Shown piece by piece: positions 1-8,977 of a stretch of 64,000 nt of DNA. Location of the stretch: positions 1-64,000 of the forward strand of contig CACXMK010000031.1 in the NCBI GenBank assembly GCA_902768735.1, given 5' to 3'. A program made the position numbers and the translations under genes. This DNA is from an uncultured Lachnospiraceae bacterium (GTDB taxonomy: Bacteria; Bacillota; Clostridia; Lachnospirales; Lachnospiraceae). Positions within the stretch are counted from its first letter, which is position 1. The number at the start of each line of letters is the position of its first letter. The notes beneath the pieces are model-generated. The model did no database searches. It was not told where the DNA came from and was given only the letters and a program-made list of their open reading frames with translations.

Positions 1-67
1 ATTTCTTTTAAGTTGTCATATATGTGATTGTAATGGTCTTTCGGACGCCTGGCTGGCAGGTCATCCG

Positions 68-89
68 TGCGGCTGTCTTAAGAGCCGCA
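68..89 (-). promoter_or_regulatory. 5' leader hairpin of a gene beyond the left edge
   Basis: A perfect 7-bp stem (TGCGGCT / AGCCGCA) with an 8-nt loop lies just downstream of the start expected from the leftward promoter at 98-126. No U-run follows, so a terminator is unlikely. It may stabilise or regulate the leader of an off-window minus-strand gene. No gene is visible in 1-278; this stretch holds only this hairpin and two leftward promoters. Confidence 0.35.
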
Positions 90-97
90 ACTCTGAT

Positions 98-126
98 ATA
101 ATATATCAGGCCGTTTTAATTGTCAA
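98..126 (-). promoter_or_regulatory. Sigma-A type promoter reading leftward off the window
   Basis: On the minus strand a consensus -35 TTGACA (121-126) is followed after 17 nt by a -10 TATTAT (98-103). No coding start follows before base 1, so the driven gene lies outside the window. Confidence 0.55.
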
Positions 127-202
127 GCACTAATTTGATTTTTTTCGCTGCCCTGCAGCCTGTGTAATCATTTCATGTTTTCCTTTTCACGCGGCAAGTG
201 CT

Positions 203-231
203 ATACTAACACTCCTCAAATCCCTTTGCAA
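203..231 (-). promoter_or_regulatory. Second candidate leftward promoter
   Basis: On the minus strand TTGCAA (226-231), a 17-nt spacer and TAGTAT (203-208). It lies about 100 bp upstream of the promoter at 98-126, which suggests tandem promoters for the off-window gene. It begins about 50 bp after the aminotransferase stop codon. Confidence 0.4.
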
Positions 232-278
232 GCCCTTTTTTGACAAAAAAATGTACTTGAATCGATACATTTCCACGT

Positions 279-1487
279 TCAGACAAAGACATACAGGCGG
301 AGTCTTTCAAACGCCTCTCTCACTCTTGAAAGCGGCAGCGCGAGGTTCATGCGTATATGCGTTTCCCCGTGGAACGGTCTTCCGTCCTGCACGGCCACTC
401 CGACTTTCCAGCATGCATTCAGGATCTCGTCCATTGTCTTTCCGCTCGTTTGGCAGTATCCCGCACAATCGATAAACAGCATATAAGTGCCTTCCGGTCT
501 GCTGACATCAACACCGGGAAAATGCTCCTGTATGTACAAACAGGCATAGTCGATGTTTTGGCCCAATACCTCGCGCAGTTCTAAGAGCCATTCCTCTCCT
601 TCCGGTGTATATGCGCCAAGAAGCGCGTACATGGAGAGCAGGTTTACATTATTGTAATGGGAAAGCGAACTCTCTTTGCGTACTCTCTGCCTGATATACG
701 GGTCATAGATGATATGATAAGACCCCGGCAGTCCCGCCAGATTAAAGGTCTTTGACGGCGCGTAGAGCGCAACAGTCCTGTTCCCGGCATCCTCTGATAC
801 AGATTGCGTCGGGATATGGCAATGGTCACCGAGAATGATATCTGACCAGATCTCATCGGAAATAATATGGACATCATACTTTCGGCAAAGCTCTGTAAAG
901 CCAAGTATCTCTTCCTTCGTCCAGACTCTCCCGCAGGGATTGTGCGGCGAACAAAAGATCGCCGCATGGATGCGGTTCGTCCTGATCTTTTCCTCCATAT
1001 CCGCCAGGTCCATCCTCCAAACGCCATCTTCTTTATAGAGAGGAGAATGAACGATCCGGTAGCCGCAGTTTGTAAGACTACCGGTGAATCCGATATATGT
1101 CGGCGAGTGAAGGAGCACACTGTCTCCTCTGGAACAGAAAACGCCCAACGCGGACAGAACACCGCCAAGGACGCCGTTCTCATAGCCGATCATTTCCGTG
1201 GACAGATCAGTCACTCCGTTTCTTCTTGCCTGCCACCACCTGATCTTCTCAAAATATTCCTCTCTGAGTTCAAAATAGCCATAGGCCGTGTGCTGTACTC
1301 TCTCTGTGATCGCTTTAGGAATCGTGGGGCACGCGGGGAAATTCATATCCGCTACCCACATAGGAATACAGTCAAATCCCTCACCCGGACCGCGCGGTGT
1401 AAAAGAAGGATTCCCTTTTCCAAGGGAATCCACAGCGATCGCGTCCATTCCGCGCCTGTCCATGATCGTCTCAAAGTCGTATTTCAT
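279..1487 (-). CDS. PLP-dependent aminotransferase, MalY/PatB C-S lyase family
   Basis: Fold-type I PLP enzyme of about 402 residues. The family member PatB/MalY cleaves cystathionine and related C-S bonds, giving homocysteine or thiols, ammonia and pyruvate; some members act as plain aminotransferases. The signature SKTFNLAGL with the Schiff-base lysine at about 246 is present, as are the early WVADMNF motif and the SPHNPCGRVW segment. The open frame runs upstream to 1613, but that would overlap dtd. The ATG at 1487 has an AGAGAGG ribosome site and starts the family-typical sequence MKYDFETIMDRRG. Cytoplasmic. The exact substrate cannot be read from sequence. Confidence 0.9.
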   Translation of the reverse strand: MKYDFETIMDRRGMDAIAVDSLGKGNPSFTPRGPGEGFDCIPMWVADMNFPACPTIPKAITERVQHTAYGYFELREEYFEKIRWWQARRNGVTDLSTEMIGYENGVLGGVLSALGVFCSRGDSVLLHSPTYIGFTGSLTNCGYRIVHSPLYKEDGVWRMDLADMEEKIRTNRIHAAIFCSPHNPCGRVWTKEEILGFTELCRKYDVHIISDEIWSDIILGDHCHIPTQSVSEDAGNRTVALYAPSKTFNLAGLPGSYHIIYDPYIRQRVRKESSLSHYNNVNLLSMYALLGAYTPEGEEWLLELREVLGQNIDYACLYIQEHFPGVDVSRPEGTYMLFIDCAGYCQTSGKTMDEILNACWKVGVAVQDGRPFHGETHIRMNLALPLSRVREAFERLRLYVFV

Positions 1488-1566
1488 GTAGTATGCCTCT
1501 CTTGTTTTTCTGTTTTTTTGAATGACCGGTACAGTCAGTGCCAATTTTCTCTCATAAACCTGTGGC

Positions 1567-2022
1567 TTAATACCCCAGCTCCTCTGAATCCATCCACATG
1601 GTGAAAGGGCCATAGTTTGTCAGGTGCACCTTCATCAACGCGCCGAAACTGCCGGTCTGCGGGCGCTTTCCGGTCAGTTCTTCACACTTGTCGATGATGT
1701 GTTCGTAGATCTCTTCCGCGTGCTGCGGAGAGCCCGCTTTCACAAAGGACGGTCTGTTCCCCTTGCGGCAGTCCGCATACAAGGTGAACTGCGACACGAG
1801 CAGTATCTCGCCATTCACAGACGCCAGGTTCAGGTTAGTCTTTCCGTTCTCGTCCTCGAAAATGCGAAGTTTCAGCATTTTCTCGATCATTCGGTCCGCT
1901 GTCTCTTTCGTATCTTTTTCGCAGATACCGGCAAAGACCAGATATCCTTTACCGATCCTGCCGACGATCTGATTTTCTATCTCAACTTCCGCGTGTTCCA
2001 CGCACTGGATCACCAATCGCAT
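1567..2022 (-). CDS. dtd: D-aminoacyl-tRNA deacylase
   Basis: Removes D-amino acids (and glycine from tRNA-Ala) from mischarged tRNAs, a translation proofreading enzyme that acts as a dimer. The SQFTLYA motif is at about 77-83, and the cross-subunit Gly-Pro motif appears as NYGPFT at about 136-141. Length is 151 residues, normal for the family. Of two in-frame ATGs, the one at 2031 directly abuts GGAGGA, whereas the one at 2022 lies 9 nt after it and begins the typical MRLVIQ, so 2022 is preferred. It stands 79 bp upstream of the aminotransferase gene, same strand. Confidence 0.95.
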   Translation of the reverse strand: MRLVIQCVEHAEVEIENQIVGRIGKGYLVFAGICEKDTKETADRMIEKMLKLRIFEDENGKTNLNLASVNGEILLVSQFTLYADCRKGNRPSFVKAGSPQHAEEIYEHIIDKCEELTGKRPQTGSFGALMKVHLTNYGPFTMWMDSEELGY

Positions 2023-2143
2023 ACTTGTCATTCCTCCGTTAGCATGTTCCTGATCAAAGCCTGCTTTTTACAGTATAACACTATGGTTCGAATCAATAAA
2101 ACGATTAATTTTTTCTACCGGATTATTGTAAATCATTGCAACG

Positions 2144-2170
2144 AAAAAGACTCCGGCCGTCGCCGAAGCC
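2144..2170 (-). terminator. Intrinsic terminator after the L,D-transpeptidase gene
   Basis: Reading leftward, a 9-bp stem (2149-2170, two G-U pairs, GACG loop) is followed by five U. It lies 28 bp past the stop of the L,D-transpeptidase gene. Confidence 0.7.
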
Positions 2171-2197
2171 TTTTTCCGCCTTCAACTTTGTGATTTC

Positions 2198-3403
2198 TCA
2201 CTCTATAACAACCAACCGTGTGCCGGTAGGAATGTTAGTGTAGATCCAGCGTGCGTGGTCCAGGGGAAGCCTGATACAACCCTGTGAAATGTTCATTCCA
2301 AGTCTGTCATCTATCACTTCCGCGTATTCGGGGTTATCTGAGCCCCACTTTTCATAAAGAATCGTATGGAGCATAAATCCCGCTGTAGTCCAGTAAACAT
2401 AAGCGCATCTGCATTTCGTAAAGTCTTTCCAGCCATAGTTCGTGGCTTCTTTGTAGCAGAGTTTGAACTGTCCGGTAGGTGTTCTGTGCCCCGGCGCTCC
2501 ACAGGCGAGCTCCCAGTCGCCCTTGATCCTCTTCCATTCGCCCTTGCATCCCTTATAGATATAAAGGCTGTAGGTGTCAAGATTTGCAAGCACAAGGTAC
2601 TTCGTATCGCTTCCGTATCCCTGCACGAGTCTGTCCATCTCATTGTTGGTCTTGATCACGCCTACACCTTCAGAGGATATGATCTTGCCATCGATCTCGG
2701 TGTTGACTGCGACGGTGCCGTTCTTATAAGTATAGAAATGATTTCCCAGGTCCGAGACCTTCCAGCCTTCAGTGTTTGCAAGCGAGCCGTCTTTTTCGAA
2801 GAAGAAATATCTATTACCGATCTTATAGCAATGAGGGCCGCTGAACATCACGCCGTCCTTGCGGAAGTAATACTTCTTGTCTTTGATCTTTCTCCAGCCT
2901 GTAACCATCTCTCCGGTTTCCTCATCGAGGAAGAACCATCTTGTTCCAAGACGCTTCCAGCCGGTCTTCATGTATCCTTCTTTTTCATCAAAGTAATACC
3001 ACTTCTTGCTGATATGCTTCCATCCGGTTTTCATCTCACCGGAAGCGACAAAAAAGTATTTCTTTCCTTTGATCGTGACTACGCCGGTCTGCATCACTCC
3101 CTTGCTGTTGAAGTAATACTTCTTGCCGTCGATCTTGGCCCAGCCGGTCTTATTTCCTTTTTTGGTCACGTAGTACCATTTTTTGTTCTTTTTGACCCAT
3201 CCGAGCTTGACTGCTTTTTTTGTCGAAGCAGCTTTTTTGGTGGTCGTAGAGCTGCTGACAGTGATATGATCCCCTTCACGGACCTGCTGCGAAGCAAAGC
3301 CATAAGATGTTGCCGTCTGAGCAGCATTGACATTTACCGCAGACAAAGAAGACACACTAAGTGTTGCCGCGAGTAACATTGCAAAAACACGTACGCGTTT
3401 CAT
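2198..3403 (-). CDS. Secreted L,D-transpeptidase with cell-wall-binding repeats
   Basis: Predicted exported peptidoglycan cross-linking enzyme of 401 residues. Residues 1-27 form a signal peptide ending near VNA. Residues 68-235 hold about eight aromatic/glycine repeats of the GW..I..KWYYF type (choline-binding/glucan-binding repeat superfamily). The YkuD catalytic domain spans about 266-401, with His346 (HTI) and the nucleophile Cys376 in SQGCIRLP. The family consensus is S-H-G-C; Gln replaces His here. The start has an AAGGAGAG ribosome site. It is a single gene with its own terminator. YkuD domains make 3-3 cross-links or attach proteins to peptidoglycan; which applies here is not shown. 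Confidence 0.92.
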   Translation of the reverse strand: MKRVRVFAMLLAATLSVSSLSAVNVNAAQTATSYGFASQQVREGDHITVSSSTTTKKAASTKKAVKLGWVKKNKKWYYVTKKGNKTGWAKIDGKKYYFNSKGVMQTGVVTIKGKKYFFVASGEMKTGWKHISKKWYYFDEKEGYMKTGWKRLGTRWFFLDEETGEMVTGWRKIKDKKYYFRKDGVMFSGPHCYKIGNRYFFFEKDGSLANTEGWKVSDLGNHFYTYKNGTVAVNTEIDGKIISSEGVGVIKTNNEMDRLVQGYGSDTKYLVLANLDTYSLYIYKGCKGEWKRIKGDWELACGAPGHRTPTGQFKLCYKEATNYGWKDFTKCRCAYVYWTTAGFMLHTILYEKWGSDNPEYAEVIDDRLGMNISQGCIRLPLDHARWIYTNIPTGTRLVVIE

Positions 3404-3521
3404 AAAATACTCTCCTTATAAAATTGGTGCTTGGGTTGACGCTGCACGCGATAATATAAGGAGTGAATGAAAACTTACGCATTGCTCGCAAATATTATCA
3501 CAAAGTTGTTTGGCAAATCTT

Positions 3522-3550
3522 ATGTTACAACAACTCGTTAATATTTGCAA
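3522..3550 (-). promoter_or_regulatory. Candidate promoter for the L,D-transpeptidase gene
   Basis: On the minus strand TTGCAA (3545-3550), 17 nt, TAACAT (3522-3527). The surrounding 3404-3718 spacer is very AT-rich and contains no convincing gene, only this promoter candidate and the terminator near 3640. The match is moderate and AT-richness raises the false-positive risk. Confidence 0.35.
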
Positions 3551-3618
3551 GTATAAATTTAATATTTGTGTAATATTTAATAAATTATATTTAATTTTTT
3601 GTTTTATATCGTTATTAT

Positions 3619-3659
3619 TTAGAAACAAAAGAGCCATTCCCCTCCCGGTTCATGGCTCT
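3619..3659 (-). terminator. Intrinsic terminator after the YneA-like gene
   Basis: Reading leftward, AGAGCCAT (3652-3659) pairs with ATGGCTCT (3630-3637) over a 14-nt loop and is followed by TTTTGTTT. It sits 60 bp downstream of the stop codon at 3719. Confidence 0.75.
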
Positions 3660-3718
3660 CATAATCATTTCTGTCTTTAAAGCTTCCTATTCCTGCTCCG
3701 CAATACTCTGTTTGCTTT

Positions 3719-4318
3719 TTACTTTAGCTCCGCAGAAAAATACGGAACTACAAGATGCGTACCGGGAGCCACCTCCGGATAGGAACTGCCGTCAAATTCG
3801 AGATTATTGATCCTGCAAAGTTCCTCTACATAATCAAATTGTGTCTTATAGTGATCCCTGTCATCATATCTGAGTACAATATCCAAAAGGTTTTCCTGAT
3901 AGGCGACCGTGATCGTATCGTAGTACTTATAAGCTTCCGGAACCTTTCTGCTCTGCGCCTTGGAGGCGATCCCGCCGATTCCAAGCACCAGGACCATTAC
4001 TGCCGCCAGGATTACTGCCTGAAAAGCTTTTCTCCTTAATTCCGCAGCCCTTGCCGCTTTTCTTCTTTTCTGCTGCATTCTGCGGTTTCTGTTTGCAGAA
4101 GCATTGGCCTGTACCTTTCTGTTATCTTTCCTGTCTGAAAGCTTATGTACCGGAGTTGTTCTGCTCGAAACGGCGCCTGAAGCAGCCCTTCTGTTAAAAT
4201 CATAGACGACGCAGCCCGAAGAACGGTCAGGTGTGTATTCTTCTGCCGCATATCTTACTCTCACTGTATTTCCCTGCACACAAGTCAGTACGTCGATCCC
4301 TTCATATACTCTGTTCAT
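3719..4318 (-). CDS. YneA-like SOS cell-division suppressor (membrane LysM protein)
   Basis: Protein of 199 residues: a basic cytoplasmic N-terminal part (about 1-97, many Arg/Lys at 77-97), one membrane helix (about 99-118), and an extracellular LysM-like domain (about 131-193; ILLDIVLRY-type start and PGTHLVVPY end). This matches Bacillus YneA, a LysM membrane protein divergent from lexA that halts septation during SOS, except that the N-terminal cytoplasmic part is much longer. The promoter at 4367-4395 carries a LexA-box candidate in its spacer, supporting DNA-damage control. The start has a GGAGGG ribosome site. Function is inferred from architecture and position, not from strong sequence identity. 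Confidence 0.75.
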   Translation of the reverse strand: MNRVYEGIDVLTCVQGNTVRVRYAAEEYTPDRSSGCVVYDFNRRAASGAVSSRTTPVHKLSDRKDNRKVQANASANRNRRMQQKRRKAARAAELRRKAFQAVILAAVMVLVLGIGGIASKAQSRKVPEAYKYYDTITVAYQENLLDIVLRYDDRDHYKTQFDYVEELCRINNLEFDGSSYPEVAPGTHLVVPYFSAELK

Positions 4319-4344
4319 TGTGATCCCTCCGTCCTTTGCTATTG

Positions 4345-4416
4345 CGAACTTATGTTTGCAGTTCTTATTCTATCGAACATTCATTCGTTTGTCAACAAAA
4401 ATCGAACATTTATTCT
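4345..4416. promoter_or_regulatory. Triple LexA (SOS) operator between yneA-like gene and lexA
   Basis: Three near-matches to the Gram-positive SOS box (GAAC-N4-GTTC): CGAACTTATGTTTG at 4345-4358, CGAACATTCATTCG at 4374-4387 and CGAACATTTATTCT at 4403-4416. Each differs from the core at one base. The boxes start exactly 29 bp apart. The middle box lies between the -35 and -10 of the leftward promoter, the left box near its start site, and the right box just upstream of the lexA -35. A fourth weaker match overlaps the lexA -35 (4417-4428). Confidence 0.75.
4367..4395 (-). promoter_or_regulatory. Promoter of the YneA-like gene
   Basis: On the minus strand, consensus TTGACA (4390-4395), 17-nt spacer, TAGAAT (4367-4372). 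The spacer contains the LexA box 4374-4387, so LexA binding would block RNA polymerase directly. Confidence 0.75.
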
Positions 4417-4426
4417 GAATATACGT

Positions 4427-4455
4427 TTGCTTTTTGTAAGAACAGAGGATATAAT
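4427..4455 (+). promoter_or_regulatory. lexA promoter
   Basis: TTGCTT (4427-4432), 17-nt spacer, perfect TATAAT (4450-4455). It lies 62 bp before the lexA start and directly downstream of the third LexA box, consistent with autoregulation. Confidence 0.7.
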
Positions 4456-4517
4456 AAAAACAGAAAGATCCGGATGATCAAACAATTAATTACATCATAT
4501 ACAGGAGGTCATATCTT

Positions 4518-5132
4518 ATGTCTGCTAAAGTATCCAAAAAGCAGCAGGAAATACTCGATTACCTCAAGGACGAGATCCTCACGAGAGGATATCCTCCGAC
4601 AGTCCGTGAGATCTGCGAGAAGGTCGGACTCAGGTCTACCTCTTCCGTACACTCCCATCTGTCAACACTTGAGCGCAACGGCTATATCAGGAGGGATCCC
4701 ACCAAGCCCAGGGCGATTGAGATCTGTGATGACAGTTTCCAGATGGTCCGAACAGAAATGTCCTCTCTCCCCGTTGTCGGTAATGTTGCTGCCGGTCAGC
4801 CTATCCTGGCGCAGGAGAACATCGAGAGCTATTTCCCGGTTCCTGCGGAGATCGTTCCTTCCGGCGATTCTTTCGCTCTGAGAATCCGTGGCGAGTCCAT
4901 GATCAACGCAGGCATTTTTGACGGAGACCTGATCTTTGTCAACTCCTGCCAGACAGCAAGGAACGGTGAGATCGTTGTTGCTTTAGTGGAAGACAGTGCT
5001 ACTGTCAAGACTTTCTATAAAGAAGACGGTCACATACGGCTGCAGCCTGAGAACGACACGATGGATCCGATCATTGTCGACAACTGTGTTATCCTCGGAA
5101 AGGTATTCGGCGTCTTCAGGCTGATGCATTAA
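4518..5132 (+). CDS. lexA: LexA SOS repressor
   Basis: Represses SOS genes and self-cleaves when stimulated by RecA filaments. An N-terminal winged helix-turn-helix (about 1-65, with the TSSVHSHL recognition segment) is followed by an S24-type autopeptidase domain. The cleavage bond is Ala92-Gly93, the nucleophile Ser127 lies in RGESM, and the general base is Lys164. Length 204 residues is normal. The ribosome site is AGGAGG. It is the only long plus-strand protein gene in the first 29 kb. The upstream region carries three SOS-box candidates shared with a divergent YneA-like gene. Confidence 0.97.
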   Translation: MSAKVSKKQQEILDYLKDEILTRGYPPTVREICEKVGLRSTSSVHSHLSTLERNGYIRRDPTKPRAIEICDDSFQMVRTEMSSLPVVGNVAAGQPILAQENIESYFPVPAEIVPSGDSFALRIRGESMINAGIFDGDLIFVNSCQTARNGEIVVALVEDSATVKTFYKEDGHIRLQPENDTMDPIIVDNCVILGKVFGVFRLMH

Positions 5133-5199
5133 TGAGAACAGCATGATAAATACTGATTTAAAAAAGATATGAAAACGACACAAAAAGGACATAGAAAAA

Positions 5200-5224
5200 G
5201 CCGGCTTTAAAGCCGGCCTTTTTT
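5200..5224. terminator. Bidirectional terminator between lexA and rsfS
   Basis: A perfect 18-bp palindrome (5200-5217, GCCGGC ends around TTTAAA) is flanked by U-runs on both strands. It serves the convergent lexA (+) and rsfS (-) genes. Confidence 0.85.
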
Positions 5225-5242
5225 ATGTCTTATTTATAGTTT

Positions 5243-5644
5243 TTACAGCTGGTCAGGATCCACCTGTTTGCCGTCTCTCCAGATCCTCTCCAGATCGTAA
5301 AGAAGGCGGTCTTCCTGTCCGAAAATATGGACGATCACATCACCGAAATCAAGAAGGATCCAGCTCGCGTTGTCGTATCCTTCGACCTGTTTGAGTACAG
5401 CGCCGGCTTTTTCCATCTTCTCGCTGACTTCATCCGACAGGGCCTGGATCTGGGGACGGTTCGTTCCGTTCGCGATGATAAAGTAATCGGCAAGAACGGA
5501 TACATCGCTGATGTCGATCACACGGATATCCTTAGCTTTCTTCTCTTCAAGCGCTGCGATCGCAATACGCGCAAATTCTCCGGATCTCTCTTTTCCGGAT
5601 GCTGCATTTTCCGAACTCTCATTGGTACCAGGCATCTTATTCAT
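5243..5644 (-). CDS. rsfS: Ribosomal silencing factor RsfS
   Basis: Binds ribosomal protein L14 and blocks 30S-50S joining, lowering translation under poor nutrition. The family core is present: KAKDIRVIDIS, then LADYFIIANG, then the C-terminal DVIVHIF and RLLYDLERIW stretch. The ATG at 5644 follows an AGAGAGG ribosome site; the frame's upstream TTG at 5662 would include that site and is rejected, giving 133 residues. The first bases overlap the end of yqeK by 8 nt, so translation is probably coupled. It is the last gene of the rplU-to-rsfS block, closed by the terminator shared with lexA. Confidence 0.95.
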   Translation of the reverse strand: MNKMPGTNESSENAASGKERSGEFARIAIAALEEKKAKDIRVIDISDVSVLADYFIIANGTNRPQIQALSDEVSEKMEKAGAVLKQVEGYDNASWILLDFGDVIVHIFGQEDRLLYDLERIWRDGKQVDPDQL

Positions 5645-6233
5645 AGGATTTCCTCTCTTCAACGTGTTTTTTGTAATACTCGTAGGTTTTCTGTGTCATG
5701 GGATCCACCTCAGAACGAGTTGTTCCGAGGTAGCTGAGCGTGTCTTTCAGGATCTGAAGGACGCAGTCATCAATATTCTCATAGGCGAGCTTTCTGACAA
5801 GCGGCAGATTCGGCGCCGCATCCCTGCACGGTTCGATATAGTCCGACACGAATATGATCTTTTCAAGAAGGCTCATTCCGGGTCTTCCTGTCGTGTGATA
5901 CCGGATCGCATTCAGGATGTCCTTATCTGTGACGGCAAACTTCTCAGTCGCCAGAACAGCACCCGCTTTAGAATGGAGAAGCGCAGTGCTCTGTTTTTCC
6001 ATATCAGAGATCGGCACTTCTGATTTCATACATACCTTGAGCATCTTGCTCAGGTTCATGCATTTGGCGCAGTCGTGAAGAAGTCCCGCTGTCTCCGCCT
6101 GATTGAGATCAACCCCGTACCGCATCGCAAGATTCGTAGCTGTACAGGCGACATTCAGCGTATGGACGAACCTGCCGTACGCAAGGTCCGCTTCCAGTTC
6201 CCTTATAAGGTTGATGCGATCCTTTTTGTTCAA
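5637..6233 (-). CDS. yqeK: HD-domain hydrolase YqeK (symmetrical Ap4A hydrolase)
   Basis: HD-superfamily phosphohydrolase of 198 residues. Characterised YqeK enzymes split diadenosine tetraphosphate into two ADP. Metal-ligand motifs are His24, the LLHDCAK pair (His53-Asp54), HSKAG, YHTTG and SDYIEP. The start is TTG at 6233, preceded by AAAGGAG. It overlaps the nadD stop by 4 nt (TTGA), indicating translational coupling. The nadD-yqeK-rsfS order is standard in Firmicutes. Confidence 0.95.
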   Translation of the reverse strand: MNKKDRINLIRELEADLAYGRFVHTLNVACTATNLAMRYGVDLNQAETAGLLHDCAKCMNLSKMLKVCMKSEVPISDMEKQSTALLHSKAGAVLATEKFAVTDKDILNAIRYHTTGRPGMSLLEKIIFVSDYIEPCRDAAPNLPLVRKLAYENIDDCVLQILKDTLSYLGTTRSEVDPMTQKTYEYYKKHVEERKSYE

Positions 6234-6871
6234 GTGTCCGCTCCTTTACTACTGTAGATCCCGTTATCTATTATATAACTTTCCAGAGGATCCGGCACCA
6301 GGTAATGGATCGATTTTCCTTCTCCTACTCTCCTGCGGATGTCCGTCGATGAGATCCCGATATTCGGGATGTTCACGGGAAGGATCTTCGCCCCGAAAGT
6401 CCTCTCCAACGAAGCCGTTTCCTGTGCCAGCTTTTCAGGATCGATCTGGTCCTCACGCACGGCTGCAAGGATTGTACAGGCGCGGAAGATCCTCGCCGGT
6501 TCTCTCCAGGTGCTCATTGAGCACACGGTATCCGCTCCAACAATAAAGAAAAGATCCGCATCAGGGTGATCCCGTCCGATCTCTTCAAGGGTCTCATATG
6601 TATAAGTATTCCCCGGTCTGTTCACTTCAATGTCGGAGACAGAAAAAGGAGCGTAACCTGCCGCCGCGATCCTTGTCATTTCCAGTCTCTCCTTTGCCGA
6701 GAGCACCTTCTGTTTGCGGTGGTCTTTGAAATAGGAATGGCCGGATGGTATCAGCAGAACTCTGTCAAGGCTGTACTGGTCCCTTGCCTGCTCCGCGATG
6801 ATCAGATGTCCCATGTGGATAGGATCAAAGGTCCCGCCGAGGATCCCGATCCTTTCTTTAGAGCTTTTCAT
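6230..6871 (-). CDS. nadD: Nicotinate-nucleotide adenylyltransferase
   Basis: Converts nicotinate mononucleotide and ATP into deamido-NAD in NAD biosynthesis. The nucleotidyltransferase motif GGTFDPIHMGH is at 12-22, and ISSTDIR is near 173-179. The size of 213 residues is typical. It sits between yhbY and yqeK in a conserved arrangement, 66 bp after yhbY. Confidence 0.97.
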   Translation of the reverse strand: MKSSKERIGILGGTFDPIHMGHLIIAEQARDQYSLDRVLLIPSGHSYFKDHRKQKVLSAKERLEMTRIAAAGYAPFSVSDIEVNRPGNTYTYETLEEIGRDHPDADLFFIVGADTVCSMSTWREPARIFRACTILAAVREDQIDPEKLAQETASLERTFGAKILPVNIPNIGISSTDIRRRVGEGKSIHYLVPDPLESYIIDNGIYSSKGADT

Positions 6872-6937
6872 ACTGAACCTGCTTTCTCCCTGTGTAAGTT
6901 GTCTTTTCCGAGCTCAGGATTCCGACAGTCCCGGTCA

Positions 6938-7231
6938 TCATTCGGGAAGAATGATCTTACGATTCTCCTTAAACGGCTTGTAAAGCACGAATTTTCTGCC
7001 GATCACCAGAACGACCTGGGAACGTGTCCTTCCCGCAAGCGTTTCCGCCGCCTCACGGGGAGTTACCGGCGCCATCTTCATCACGGCGCCTTTCAGAAGC
7101 TCTCTTGTATTAAAAGCTTCTTCCGTGGAGACCACCGTTTCCGGGGTCACTCCGTTCTTACCGACCGAAACCACGGGATCGAGCGTGTTGGAAAGCCCGA
7201 TCAGATAAGATCTCTGTTTACTGGTCAACAT
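6938..7231 (-). CDS. yhbY: YhbY-type RNA-binding protein (CRM domain)
   Basis: Small (97 residues) single CRM-domain protein associated with pre-50S ribosomes in bacteria. Visible motifs are LTSKQRSYLIGL at the start and VSVGKNGVT, then the GRTRSQVVLVIGR strand near the end. The ribosome site is AAGGAG, 8 nt before the ATG. It lies between obg and nadD, fitting a ribosome-assembly operon. Confidence 0.93.
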   Translation of the reverse strand: MLTSKQRSYLIGLSNTLDPVVSVGKNGVTPETVVSTEEAFNTRELLKGAVMKMAPVTPREAAETLAGRTRSQVVLVIGRKFVLYKPFKENRKIILPE

Positions 7232-7247
7232 AGTGTCTCCTTAATCT

Positions 7248-7283
7248 ATATCACGAATTCATATCACGAATCCATATCACGAT
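7248..7283. repeat. 13-bp tandem repeat directly after the obg stop codon
   Basis: Three copies of ATATCACGAATYC (7248-7260, 7261-7273, 7274-7283 partial). The last copy runs up to the obg stop codon at 7284-7286. The array fills most of the obg-yhbY spacer. Confidence 0.8.
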
Positions 7284-8606
<1,323 letters not shown>

Positions 8607-8619
8607 TTATTAGCGCAAA

Positions 8620-8656
8620 GGACTTCAGACAGTGCCAAAGCGCCTGCCTGAAGTCC
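8620..8656 (-). terminator. Hairpin between rpmA and obg (weak terminator or attenuator)
   Basis: A 9-bp stem (8620-8628 with 8648-8656) that extends with a few further pairs and is followed leftward by TTTGCGC, a poor U-run. It probably lowers rather than stops transcription into obg. Confidence 0.5.
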
Positions 8657-8684
8657 TCACATTACACGGTATTTCCTGCAGTGA

Positions 8685-8975
8685 TCACTGCTCTGCCGCT
8701 ACGGGATGAACAGAAGCTCTCTTCTTGTCCTTACCTACGCGCTCATAGCGAAGGATCCCGTCTGTCAGCGCGTAAAGAGTGTCATCTCCGCCGATGCCAA
8801 CGTTAAGGCCGGGGTGGATGCTGGTGCCGCGCTGTCTGTAAAGGATGTTGCCGGCTTTGACAAACTGTCCGTCGGCTTTCTTGGCGCCAAGTCTCTTGGC
8901 GTTGGAATCACGGCCGTTCTTGGTGGATCCCATTCCCTTTTTATGGGCAAAGAACTGAAGGTTCAAATTCAACAT
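8685..8975 (-). CDS. rpmA: 50S ribosomal protein L27 (precursor with cleavable N-terminus)
   Basis: L27 lies at the peptidyl-transferase centre of the ribosome. In Firmicutes it is made with an N-terminal extension; here the first residues [10 protein letters not shown] precede HKKGMGS, matching the Prp cleavage site after FFA. The total length is 96 residues. The GGAGG ribosome site overlaps the end of prp, whose stop codon lies 2 bp upstream of the ATG, so the two are likely coupled. Confidence 0.98.
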   Translation of the reverse strand: MLNLNLQFFAHKKGMGSTKNGRDSNAKRLGAKKADGQFVKAGNILYRQRGTSIHPGLNVGIGGDDTLYALTDGILRYERVGKDKKRASVHPVAAEQ

Positions 8976-8977
8976 GA

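Noticed and set aside
3416..3637. 73-codon minus-strand open frame in the AT-rich spacer
   Set aside because: No ribosome site, no family resemblance, overlaps a terminator and a promoter candidate.
5662..5662. Upstream TTG start for rsfS
   Set aside because: It would place the AGAGAGG ribosome site inside the coding region; the ATG at 5644 is well placed.
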